Shown here one piece after another: positions 1 to 13,000 of a stretch of 64,000 nucleotides of DNA. Where the stretch lies: contig CAIIXF020000012.1 in NCBI GenBank assembly GCA_903813345.2, positions 30,206,184 through 30,270,183 of the forward strand, given 5' to 3'. A model generated the notes under the pieces. The model saw only the letters and a list, made by a program, of their open reading frames with translations. It was not told the DNA's origin and did no database searches. The translations under genes and the position numbers were made by a program. The DNA is from Owenia fusiformis. Taxonomy: Eukaryota > Annelida > Polychaeta > Sabellida > Oweniidae. How positions within the stretch are numbered: the first letter of the stretch is position 1; every line of letters starts with the position of its first letter.

Positions 1-1040
1 TGATCTCTCACCTTTATTTGAATCGTAAATAAGGCTCAACATGTTGAATATTTACAAATAATCATGATTCTCTCGAATTTTTTCGACTTTGTTTATTTTT
101 AGATTTGAAACCATGACACGCCATAGTTTTTCCTATTCAGAAACAAATATTAGGTTATTCATGAAATAAAATGTATTCATTGTCGAATGAACGAACATGC
201 ATTTATTCAGTCCGTACTTAACGGTTACTCTGTTTTAAATTCGCGGCAAGAAGTTATACCTCAAAACAGGCTAGAAATAGGGGACACACTTTTTTTTTTT
301 AAAGGACACACTTTTAAAAAAAAATTGCGTCCTTGGGACTCACAAATTTTCTAACCTAATGCAAGCGCTGGATTTTTATGTCACCATCACAATTGGTGAC
401 ATACTGTTATAGTCTTCAACTTTTTTTCTGGATTGTGTTCAGTGTCTGTAACAATTGAGTTCAATATCTGTAACAATTTGTAATAACTGGTGACATTTTG
501 TCATGTTGTTGGTTTCAAATTAATAGACTAGATGCGAGTAGATATAATCTTGATTTACGTCATTAAATATTCAAAATTCAGTTAAAGTGATGTCATATTT
601 GAAATCTGCATGTAAAACTTCATCTAGAAATATTGTTTTGAAAATTGATTATCAACTTTGAAAATTAAATTTTTTTTGAAAATGTGACTTCTTGTTCGGG
701 TTGATTCCTCATAGACCCCATGTTACAAAGTCACAAAAAGTGAATTATCTTTTCTTGTATTGGACAGATAATATTTTCTTTTACTGGACATCTTTTAATT
801 TGCATAACTATTAGATACATAAGTGTTATATGATAATTGAACCACGCAAATAAATGTAATTTAAGTTAAAGGAAACTTTCTACTATACCCGCCATGCTAT
901 CTGAGCCGAATGAGCCACCTGGTGGTGAATCTGGTAACTACCTACTCGCATCTGCGTTATTTCTCAAATCATAATGTCTTGCCTCAACCCATGTACACCC
1001 CTCTTAACAATTGAATTTTTATTTATTTTTTATTTTTCAG
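1..1040. other. RMND1 upstream intron (partial)
   Basis: I see no coding exon here. The stretch ends in a T-rich tract and AG at 1039-1040, the acceptor of the first visible RMND1 exon, so it is the 3' part of an intron whose upstream exon lies before the window. It contains one 'GATGCGAGTAG' inverted-repeat element (530-953). At about 380-510 there is a diverged copy of a repeat that begins with 'GTCACCATCACAA' and ends near 'GGTGACATTTTG', also found near 18720 and 19345. Confidence 0.6.
530..953. mobile_element. MITE family A, copy 1
   Basis: This is a 424-bp non-coding element whose ends are short inverted repeats (GATGCGAGTAG at the left, CTACTCGCATC at the right). A second copy at 2389-2807 matches it along nearly its whole length with scattered substitutions, including 'AATCTTGATTTACGTCATTA' near the left end and 'GAGCCACCTGGTGG' near the right end. 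No transposase is visible, so it is probably a non-autonomous DNA transposon. Confidence 0.75.
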
Positions 1041-4000
1041 AGAAATAATCTTCTGACTTTCTTGATGCCATATTCTGAATGTGCCTATGACTTGAACCTG
1101 GTGAAGCATGAGAAAGAACAGCTTGAGTGTCATTTCCATGAGTAAGTTTTGTTTGAGTGCCATATCTACCAATAAGTTTTACTTGAGTACTCGTTTAATG
1201 AGTAAAATCATTTTGAATTCTATTTCCACGATTAAGACTTACTTGGAGAAGAGTGTTAACCCCCCTCACCAAAACCTTTTTTAAATCATGCAAGTACAAT
1301 ATTCTTGTATTTTTGTAGGTCCAGCACAAGATTAGTGTCAGGTGACATCTATCTGAAGTCAGGAGAAGAGAATAAAGTCCAGAGGAACTTAGAGAAATAT
1401 GCATTCTCAAATGCATTAGGGCTGTCAGGTAAGAATTAACTAGAGGCCTGCAGCCAGAAGTATTGGGCTTGACAGGCTCCTTTCTACCCCCCCCCCCCAT
1501 CCCTCAATCCTAAAATGGCCCAAATATACAGGGGTCCATAGTCATTTACACTTTACTTAGACTTTGCATTGGTATTGTAAAGAAATTTTATGAATACCCT
1601 GTATCCTGACCTACTTTCTCTTGGATTATCAGCTTTTTTGTCGAAATGGTAAAATTTGATTAAATGTTTCTCAGAATTGGCAAAATGTTTTGTAAAATCT
1701 ATCCTTTCAAGGGTTAGTAAGAGTAAATCATTTTCCATCTGAGAAAAAGTTTCATTATTTTAAGAGAGAGGTCGGAAGAGATAATTTTTGAGTAAATTAA
1801 CCTCTTAAGAATAAACATTTTCATCAGGTTATTAGACAATTATGAACCAGAATAAATACTGCCATAGTTTTTAAGAAAAAAAAACAAAACAACAAAACTT
1901 TGTAATATTGTTGCTAGGTTAATATATGAATTAATAATGTTTTTGCACAATACAAATGACTAAAATGTATATTCCAGTGAAACTAGCCATATGGGAGGCC
2001 TCTCTAGAAAGATACGTGGATTCTATAGAATGGGTTACGGAGGTAGGAAATCCTTCTTTAATCCCCAATCCCACAATCCCCTCCTTCCCCATTCACATAC
2101 AGTACAAATTGGCTGCATATGAAACCAGAACTTTTGAATATTTGTTCCTGAGCTTTGAATAGAATCTTTCCAGTAGAATAGGCTATTGGCTAGCACAGCC
2201 AGCTTTACATATTCAAATTTTTCTATTTATATAGAACAGGCAGCTTTACTGAATAAATGCATATAACTTGACTGTAGCATGTCATGCTTTACTGTTGTAC
2301 ATATTTCTGTACTGTATAACATGCAGCTAAACTGTAATACATGTAGCTTCACTGTAGAGCATGGAGTGATCATGTAGCTTCATATCCCAGATTTGAGTAG
2401 AAATAATCTTGATTTACGTCATTAAAAACTCACAGTCAAACCGATGTCATATTTGGAATCCACATGTAAAATTACATTTAGAAATATGGTTTTGAAAAGA
2501 GTTAATCAACTTTGAAAATTAAATTTTCTTTGAAAATGTGACTCCTGGGTCGGGGAGATTCCCCATAGACCCCATGTTGTAAAACCACAAAAAGTGAAAT
2601 ATCTTTTCTCGTGTTGGGTAGATAATATTTCTTTTACTGGACATATTTCAATTTGTATAACTATCAGATACATAAGGGTAATATGAAATGTGAACCACTA
2701 AAACTGATGCATATGCAAGTTTAAGGGAATTTTGTAATACCCTGCCATGTTAATTCCCCCGAATCAGCCACCTGGTGGCGAAACTGGTAACTGTCTATTC
2801 GCATCTGAGTAATTGTTGTATATGTTAAGTTTTATTGTAATACACGTAGCTTCACTTTAGTACTTACAGCTTTATTGTAATTTATCACATGTACCCTATT
2901 GTCATACTTTCATTTTTTTCTCACATATAACTTTTGAATTAAGGTGGTTTATATTATATTATATTACATAATTATATTATATATCATTTATATTATACTA
3001 CATGTATATTATATTATAGGCGATGAGGCAGGGAAAAGAGGTGAACATGTCAAGAAGTTTGGTGCTAAAGAAATACGGAGAGGTGCTCTCATTAAGGTAA
3101 GATAGTCAAAGGGATAGAAATGTGTACAGTATGTTATTCATTCTCATGAGGTCAACTTGAGGTCAAAATTGTATACCCAATATAGGCATAAGGTGTTCCC
3201 ATTATGTAAGAATAATTAAAGGGGAGGGAGCTGTATACACAATATTGTAAACCTCTCTTGAGGTCAACTGACAAAACTGTATACCACATACTGTTGACTG
3301 AGGGTAAAGGTTGAGGCCAACATTATTTTCAAGGTTGAAGTAAACAATTTTTTCAGTTGACTGCAAGCCTGTTTTTGCAAAACTTCATGCCATGTACATT
3401 TACTTCAATATCTCCGATAGAACATAACATTGAAATCCACTTTTACTTTAGATTTAGTTTTTTATTCATCTTTCAAAGTGTATAATCAAATAAACATGAT
3501 ACAGCTTTTGATTAATCCTGATCTATCTAAGTTCAACAATTGATGGAATATTTCTGACTAAGGGCATCTGCAATGAATTCCTCAGTTTCTCCACAGACAC
3601 AATTTTGCCCCCTGTAACTCACTCTGGCTCCTACAGCATACGCCTTCCCATCGTCACGACTATAACAACCTTTAACAATAAACATACATGGATTTTTATT
3701 CAATGTATTTTCCTTTATAATATGATTTTTTGGTTCATTATCCTTATATATGGTAGGGGACTGCTCAATTTAGGTAAAAATATACTTAGGTGCAAACACC
3801 ATATACATGAACCTTGAAACCAGGCAAACGTTTTAATTTAATTTAAAGTTTTAATTTCGCAGATACTATATTTAACATTTACCTTTGTTTGAGCACACAT
3901 TTTAATCATTTTAATGATCATCACATACTTGTATTTATTTGACTTCATTTAAAAGTGTATAGAGGGAATTTTGGTCTCAGGTTTTGACATCTTAAAATCC

Positions 4001-7000
4001 AGAGTTCTTTTCATTTTTTCCTTGCTTTTGACATTTTTCATCTTATGCCTTATGTTTTAAGTAATGACCCAACATAGAAAATTTACACATTTTAATACAT
4101 ATTCTGTTCACATTAATGTTTTCAAAGTTCGAGCCATTTTAGTGAGGAATTTTGTGACTGATTTATCAATCCTTCTTGGTATTCACTCGCTCACTCGCTC
4201 AAAGAAAGTTCAGTTTAGTGTACACAGGGAGATATGCCGAGTATTAAAATAGTACTCATGGCATTTTAACGCTAACTGATTACTCAATTTCAGTAAATAT
4301 TAGTACTAAATGTGCACGTATGACATGAGTACTAATTTATTGCATGTTTTAGTACTAAATGAGTACTCATATGATGAATGACAAAATAGCAGTAATTTCA
4401 TTGATTTTTAGCGCTAAATGAGTACTCATATCCTGAACTTTTACTAAATTAGCACTCATGACATGATAGCTTATGAGTGCACTATTGCCAGAGTGCTAAT
4501 TTAGTACTAATTTTGTAATAATTGAGTAATCAGCATATCTCCCTGTGTAAATATAAACATATTTCTCACCTTCCCATCGGCAATCTCTCGCAGCATCATC
4601 GCACCAGTCTTCATAGCAACCAGTCCAAAGAAAATATCTCTCTTTCGGACAGGTACAATCAGCCTTGACGTCATTAAGCGTCTCATCCCAGCTATCTCCT
4701 ATGGCGAACTCACTCCCTTCTTTATCAAATTTCCCCGCACATTTTTTTTTGTCATCGCCAAATACGCACACAGCCAAACATAAAATCATCTGGAAAGAAG
4801 TTTAGAATTATTTTCAAGTTGAGATATGGTTCAAATTATGGTAAAAAAATTCTTTATAGATTTTTTTGACAAAAAAATGAAATAAATTATTGACTTGAAA
4901 AATCTTTTTCCGAAACTGTTTTATAAATACATGTATATTTTTAAATATATTTTAGCTAAATTGATTGAATGACTTTTTCTATTGTTTTGATTTATTTCAT
5001 AATAGCTCTTTACTTTGCCTATATCTTAAATTATTTTGTATTGAATAACATTTGACAAAAGTTCATTCTTTACATTTTCTATGACTCGAAAGAAAAAAAT
5101 CCTTACCAAAACTTTGAACAACATGTTGCTGTATAGACCAGTCTGTATCCGAAAAAATATTTCCTAGTTTACTATCACAGTAACATTTATATATTGATTA
5201 AATGATAGACTTTAATTATGCTTTATTTCATGAAAATTTATTCTCATTGTTTTAGTAGTATTATGAATGTATTTTACAACTGCATTGAAGTGGAATTGAA
5301 TAACTATAAATTCAATTTTAATTTTGGTATTTCCTTTAATATCATACATTTGTAATTCTTGAATTAACATTACTTTATGCAATCTCCTTTGATGTGATTT
5401 TAAGGTCCATATATTTCCTCTTTTTGAAAATATTCATATTTCATAGTAATTTAGAGTAATCTCCTCTTTTATTCAGAGGAGGTACCCTTTCCCATAAGTC
5501 CAAAGTATTCGTTTTCATGATAATTCAAAGTTATCTCCTTTATTCAGAGGAGGTTAGCTTTTTCCCAGAAGTCCCAAATATTCATTTTATTCAGAGAAGG
5601 TACTTTTTCGCACGAGGCCCAGATTTTCATTTTCATAATAATTCAGAGCAATTTCTTTTATTTTATTTTATTGGAGTTTAAATTGCACTTCGAATGATCT
5701 TATTTCTTTAAATTATCATGTTATGTTGTCATCCTGCTATGTCATCTTGTTAAATATATCTTCATGCTATTGATGTCATCATGTTATTCAAGATTTGATC
5801 ATGTTGTAGAAATCATCATATTATATATATCATCATGTTATTGATATCATCATGCTATGGTATATATCACCATATTATATCTATCATCGTGTTATTGATA
5901 TCATCATGCTATGGTATATATCACCATATTATATCTATCATCGTGTTATTGATATCATCATGCTATGGTATATATCACCATATTATATCTATCATCGTGT
6001 TATTGATATCATCATGCAATGGTATATATCACCATATTATATCTATCATCGTGTTAATATGGATGTCATCAAGTTCTTGTCTTTTGAATTCATGAATATA
6101 GATGGAATGGAAAGAATATTTAACCAATCTGTTTCAAAGGCTGAATATTACTTCTTGATTTTTCAACTAATACAGTGAAACCTGTAAAGTGGAACACCAC
6201 ATGAAGAACAACATTTTGATATTTATTCAGTTTTGTGAAGATTATTATTGAGATCAGTTTAAATCTTTAGATCAGTTTACATCCTTGAAATCTCAACAAT
6301 TGATGACATATTTCTCTGGCATGCCATCTGCGATCATTTCTTCATTTTCTTCACAGATACAGTCTTCGCCCCCATAGTTCACTGCGGCACCCTCAGGATA
6401 TGCTTGCCCATCCTTGTCACTATAGCAACCTATGCAACAACAGTTTTATGATTATGAATCAGTTTTTTAGTAGTTTTTTTAATATTCCGTAATTTTCAAT
6501 ATTTTCTGAGTTGTTAGGTCTTACTATACTGTAATGCAAGGAAAACAAAACCATGTTTTTGTGCTTTTCTTTTTTATCGAATTTCAATCAATTCCATTTT
6601 TCCATTTATCATTTACTTGATCAGGATTGCAATGGTCGTGATGGAAAATGTAACACTGGGTTGCACCAGTTTTGAGACAATTTTTCGAAATTGTGAGGGA
6701 ATTTTACATTTTGTGAATATTTTATATCTGGGATAGCCAGGGGGGGTGGGCGAGAGCCCCCCCCCCCTCCCCTCCCCTGGCTAAAAGATCATTCAAAATC
6801 ATGCAGTTTTAACCATTCCGAGCACTTTTTAAGTGATTTTGAACCAAAATTGTCACAAGTGAACCCCCCGAAATTTTTAAAAAAGTGAACCCCCCCTTGG
6901 CAAATCCTGACTACGGGCCTGCCCATGTGTTATATTAAGCCAGTACTTTTACTTACCATCCCAGACACATTCTCTTGTTGCGTCATCACAAAAGTCTCCA

Positions 7001-10000
7001 TGGCATTCAGAGTAGAAAAACCATCTGTGTTCCCGACAGTGACAGTCAGCCTTGACATTGTTAAGCGTCTCGGTCCAGCTGTCTCCAATGGCAAACTCTC
7101 TCGCATTCATATCAAATTTCCCTGCACATTTTGTGTGGTCATCGCCAAATACACACACAGCCAAGCACAAAACTAGCTGTAAGTTTAGTATCATGACTGT
7201 GAATATGATGCGACTACTAGAGATCGAATTTATTGAAATAACATTTTTCAGTTTGTGTTATTTTAAAGTGTTAATCTTATACAAAACATATGTTTCTGAC
7301 AGATTGGATGTTTTATTCCATGCAAAAAGTAAGGTGCATTGTAACTTTATGCAAATTACTGAGTTTAACATTGATATTTTTATATACGTATATTTTTTAA
7401 TTAGTGACAATGGGAATAATCTGATCGCAACTCTATATTTGTATAATATTTGAAAAATAATATAATTGAATAAAAGGGTATTTGATTTTGGATGGTTTTG
7501 TGTCATTACAATTTTATTTGAATATGTTAAATGATTTTATATCAAGTAATTTACAACGTCATAAGTTACAAAATCTAATCCTTACCGTAATTCTTTCAAG
7601 AAACATATTGAGAAAAATGTTGTTACAGTGGTATAGTATACTGTAACAGGTCTTATCATTTTATCATTATCTCAATATGGAAAACAATGTTGTTCATATG
7701 TCTTTACACTCCCCACAATAAGTTTAGTAATTGGAAGTCCCCTTCCCTTCTGGATCACATTGAATTTACACAAGTCCCCTTATTTCTCAATAATGGACTG
7801 ATCCAGTTGATGCGCCTCTAGGCGCCATATTGATTTTATACGGGAAGCTTATCATAACCCTTTAAGAAAGAAAAAGGAAGAAAAAGAGGAAAACCCATCA
7901 AATTTCTGAACTATTGTTATAAGAAAGCAAGATAAAGAATCAAATATTAACAGGCTTTTACACGCTTTTTTTACACACTTTTTTACACGCTTTTTACACG
8001 CTTTTTTTAAACACTATCAAACTAAGACTTGCAGTTGCTAAACTTATGGAGGGGGTGTAAAATAATACAGATAACTATTGTGTATTGATTTTAAACTTGA
8101 ACTTCGCTAAAAACAAAGAAACAATTCAAACAAATATGAGAATTTTTCTGTTTTTATATCCTGTTTGGCAGCTGATGTCTCAAAGTAGCACTTCAATTTT
8201 TGTTGATAGAGTGAAGATATTTAAAATAATGTATTTCTTCTATAAATGAAATTTCTTTTCAAAATAACATCTTAATTTATCTATTAACTTATTAAGAATA
8301 ATGTGGTAAAAAGGGGTTGTCCAAGGGTCGAGTTGTCCTAGGGGATGAGTTTCCCAGGCTGAGTTGATTGGATGATAAGTTGTCCCAGGGATGAGTTGTC
8401 GTAGGGATGAGTTGTCCAGAATTGAGTTGTCCCAGGGGTGAGTTGTCCAGAAATGAGTTGTCATAGGATGAGTTGTACAGTGGATGGCATGTCCATGGAA
8501 TAAGACAAAATATGAATCAGACCTTGATCAATATTCATTTGAGACTGTCTTGAAATGAGATATTATTGATGGCAGCTCGACACATTAACATTTTAGTTTA
8601 TTTATATTTTAACATTATAATATTGATTAAGCTTATTTCTCTTTATATAGTCATGTGCTTACATTTTAATTTCAAAAGATTCAATATCAAGATAATCACG
8701 GGGTACCATCGAATAATTTTGGCAACGTACCGGAGAACTACATTTTACTAAGAAATGGCAATAATTTAGCACAATATATTTTTTAACTAGAGTTCTATTT
8801 TGATTTTGACAAAAGTAAGTATTCCATGCAATAACTATTTCATTCATGAGTTTGTAGGAATTCTGTTGGAACCCAGTTCTGATCAAGTACGAAGTTATTG
8901 AAATCGGCGCAGACGGACTTTACTCCGAAAGATGGTTTTTCGATTATAACTTTTCACAACATTTAAGTATAGACTTTTGAAAAAAGTACAGAATAGTCCT
9001 TATGCTTTTGAATAATTCTGTTATTTCTGATTCACACGACTCTGATTTGTTTAATTAAAAAAAAAGTTTTAAAAATATTACTTAGGAACGTAACCGGAGC
9101 AGATCAGTTGAATTATTTAATCAAAAAAATTAAAATATATGATTTAAAGCACATATACTAATTTAAAAACATACGGGATTGTTCGAATGCGTATTTATTA
9201 ATATATATGCTTTAAATCATATATTTTATTTTTTTAAATTATATAATTCAACTGATCTGCTCCGGTTACGTTCCCAGCTCCGGTTACGTTCCTAAGTAAT
9301 ATTTTTAAAACTTTTTTTTTAATTAAACAAATCAGAGTCGTGTGAATCAGAAATAACAGAATTATTCAATAGTATAAGGACTATTCTGTACTTTTTTCAA
9401 AAGTCTATACTTAAATGTTGTAAAAAGTTATAATCGAAAAACCATCCTTCGGAGTAAAGTCCGACTGCGCCGATTTCAATAACTTCGTACTTGATCAGAA
9501 CTGGGTTCCAACAGAATTCCTACAAACTCATGAATGAAATAGCCATTGCATGGAATACTTACTTTTGTCAAAATCAAAGTAGAACTCTAGTTAAAAAATA
9601 TATTGTGCTAAATTATTGCCATTTCTTAGTAAATGTCGTTCTCCGGTACGTTGCCAAAATTATTCGATGGTACCCCGTGATAATTGTAGTTAATATTACT
9701 GTTATCCATCTATATTATCTATGTTATCAAGGCGTATCTTTATCTTAGAAGAAGGCCATATGAGTACTGTAATAAGCAAATTTTGTCCCTTACTGGCCTG
9801 TATGTTACAGATGTGATATAATTTGCTTGTGAATCCAATATCAATCCAGGAGACAAATTTCGCATGTATTTTCCTGTTTGTCTAGTGTCAATCGTTTTTG
9901 AATTTAGAAAATAGGCATATTGTAAAATTGTGATATTAATTGCATGTAGTTAGTCTTAGCTCATCTCTTAGTCTTTTATTTTTACATCTTTGACTCTTGG

Positions 10001-13000
10001 GCAAAACAAGAACATTTTCCTTCAAGTATTCCCTGTCAGAAATAAGCAAAGGATTAATTTAATACATGTACATCTGGTATTTCCCAAGGGGTGTATTGCT
10101 TCTCACAAACTATGTCATAAATATTCTGGGAAATTTGTTTTTAACAAGTACTATTGCCGAGAAATACCTAGAATGATTTGCAACGTGTCATCAAAATATG
10201 TCATGCCTTAACTGCTGAGCCGATGTTCAATACAATGAAATACTTGTAGAATATGATTAATTATAAATATGCGTCTATGGGAGCATCTGCTACAAAGTAG
10301 CTTTGTACAGAATACAAATCATCGAGACGTATTACTTGTTTCTTTAAAGCTTGCTTTAACATAAGAGTTGTTCATTTTCAATGAAGTGTAGAGTTGTACC
10401 TGTTTGTCTAGTGTCAATCGTTTTTGAATTTAGAAAATAGGCATATTGTAAAATTGTGATATTTTGCATGTAGTTAGTCTTAGCTCATCTCTTAGTCTTT
10501 TTGTGTCTTTGACTCTTGGACAAAACCTACTATTATAATACATATTCAGACTGTGCATTTAATATTAAATTGTGCGGTTAAATAGATACTGTTGAATGCC
10601 AAATTTAAGCGAATGCCAAATTTAACAGTTGATGGCATATTTTGTAGATGGTTTATCTGGAATCGGGTGCTCATCATCTCCACAAACACAATCTCTGCCA
10701 CGGTATTTTATTTGGGCACCTGCAGCATATGCTTTACCATCCTCCTCACTATAGCAACCTATATAACAAACAATAGTAGAGTCACTATAGCAATCTATAG
10801 TACAAACAATGATAGTTGCTATAGCAACCTATGTAACAAACAATGACAGGGTTACTATAGCAACCTATATAACAAACAACAACAGAGTTACTATAGAAAC
10901 CTATATTACAGACAATGACAGAGTTACTATAGCAACCTATATTACAAACAATGATAGTCACTATAGCAACCTATATAACAAACAATGACAGGGTTACTAT
11001 AGGAACCTACAAAACAAACAGTGGTACCGTAGTACCTGTATACATGTATATGTCATACTCTCTGTACTAACTAGCCTTCTTCCATGTAGACAGGTGTTCC
11101 TTTAAAGGGTTTTGTTACATGTACACCAATGGGACTTGGTTCTTTGCAAAATTGTTCCTTACAGAGAGGCATCTTTACAAAGAGGTTTTTCTTAAAATTA
11201 TGGTTAATGGACCATTTGCTACAGTATTAATATAGATTGATAAATAGATTGCAATACTTGTTTAGACAACTGGCAAAAGTTAATTAATTTTTCGATTTAT
11301 CAAGTATTTCCATTTGGATAGTGTAAAACACCATTGAAATGTAACTATAGGATCTTGTTGAATTGTGATCCTTTAACTTCAACGCGATTTTAAAGCTATT
11401 AAGCAATTACCCCTCTTGCATATTGTATAGTTTGGCTGGTATTTTCAGGGATACATTAAAGAATGAAGAAAGTGACCTCCCTATACCTACTCTGACTCAT
11501 GTGTCATTATCCCATCGAACGAAGTTCGGAGGGATATAGGGAACGCCTCCGTCCGTCCGTCCGTCCGTCCGGGCAATAACTCAAATACCGTTGGCCCGAT
11601 TTTGTTCATATTTTGTACACATATACCCTATTGGGGTAGAAGTTCTGCTAATAAGCCAATTTTCAAAATGGCTGCTCATTTAAAAATGGCGGCCATTTTA
11701 GTGCCGATTTTACAGTAATTTAGGTGCAATATGTAAAACTGTGATAGCATTATGTTTTAAATGTAAAAAAATTATATAGGACATTGATAAAGCTAGAAAT
11801 GTAGAAATTAAAATAGCACATGGCAGCCATCTTGAAAAATGGCGGCCTTTACTCGTATTGGAGCGATTTTGTTCATATTTGGTATGTGAATACTATAAGC
11901 ATGGCTCACTGTCTAATGACGCTTTTGGTAGGAGGAGGCCATTTTGAAAATTTGCCGCCATTTTGAAAAATGGTCGCCATTTTAACAAATTTTACTTTAA
12001 CTCAAAAGTAGTAGAGCGATTTTGTTCATATTTGGTTTGTGAATACTATAAGCATGGCACACTGTCTAATGACATTTTTGGTAGAAGGCGGCCATTTTGA
12101 AAAATGGCCGCCATTCTAACGTATTTTACTATAACTCGAAAAGTAGTGGAGCGATTTTGTTCATATTTGGTATGTGAATAATATAAGTATGGCACACTGT
12201 CTAATGACACTTTTGGTAGAAGGTGGCCATTTTGAAAAATGGCCACCATTTTAAAGTATTTTACTGTAACTCGAAAAGTAGTGTAGCGATTTTGTTCATG
12301 TTTGCCATGAGAATACTATAAAAAAAACATATTACTTCTTCTGATGACAAAAAATGGAATTTGAAAAATGGCCGCCATTTAAACGTATTTTACTCGGCCT
12401 TTACTCGTTATTTTACGATTTTTGCTGTAACTTGAAAAGTAGTGGAGCGATTTTGTCCATATTTGGTATTAGAATACTATTAGCATGGCACACTGTCTTA
12501 TGACACTTTTGGTAGAAGGCGGCCATTTTGAAAAGTATTTTACTATAACTCAAAAAGTAGTGGAACGATTTTGTTCATATTTGGCATGTGAATACTTTAA
12601 AAAAGCATATTACTTCTTCTGATGACAACTTTCTTATGTGTGTTATTTTATGATATTTGCTATATATTTCGTTTGTAAAAATGCCAGCTATTTCTGTTCG
12701 ATGGGATTCGCTACGCTTTGGCGTTGCCGTTGTTCTGGTTTCAACTGATATGATATTTAAATGTTTAAGGAATGTGTGTGTGTGAATGTGTTCATGAATG
12801 TTACCTCTGTATGTATGAGCGATAACACTTGTTCCCTCTAGCCAGATTGGCTGATGAAACAACCATTTTTGGAGTTGTACAGTTGGCCAAGCGGTCTAGA
12901 GCATTGAACACGTTGAGCTAGGTGCTGTCACCGCAACCATTAGGTCGAGAGTTTGAGAGGCATGAGTTCCCTGTGTTTATTTATTTATTTACTTACCATC

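Noticed and set aside
1195-1500. 101-codon minus-strand ORF
   Set aside because: Antisense to an RMND1 exon and flanking intron, with poly-Gly from a C-run; no support.
5835-6178. Two overlapping repetitive plus-strand ORFs
   Set aside because: Produced by the 54-bp tandem repeat, whose length is a multiple of three.
8659-9748. Mirror-image ORFs of 75 and 85 codons
   Set aside because: They lie in the two arms of a fold-back element and are the same sequence read from opposite strands.
12046-12249. 67-codon ORF with repeated 'FQNGHLLPK'
   Set aside because: Internal 150-bp repeats of the 11509-12707 element.
12872-12960. Functional tRNA-Leu gene
   Set aside because: A- and B-box likeness is present, but the acceptor and T stems do not pair well, and an inverted relative lies at 13540; a SINE fits better.
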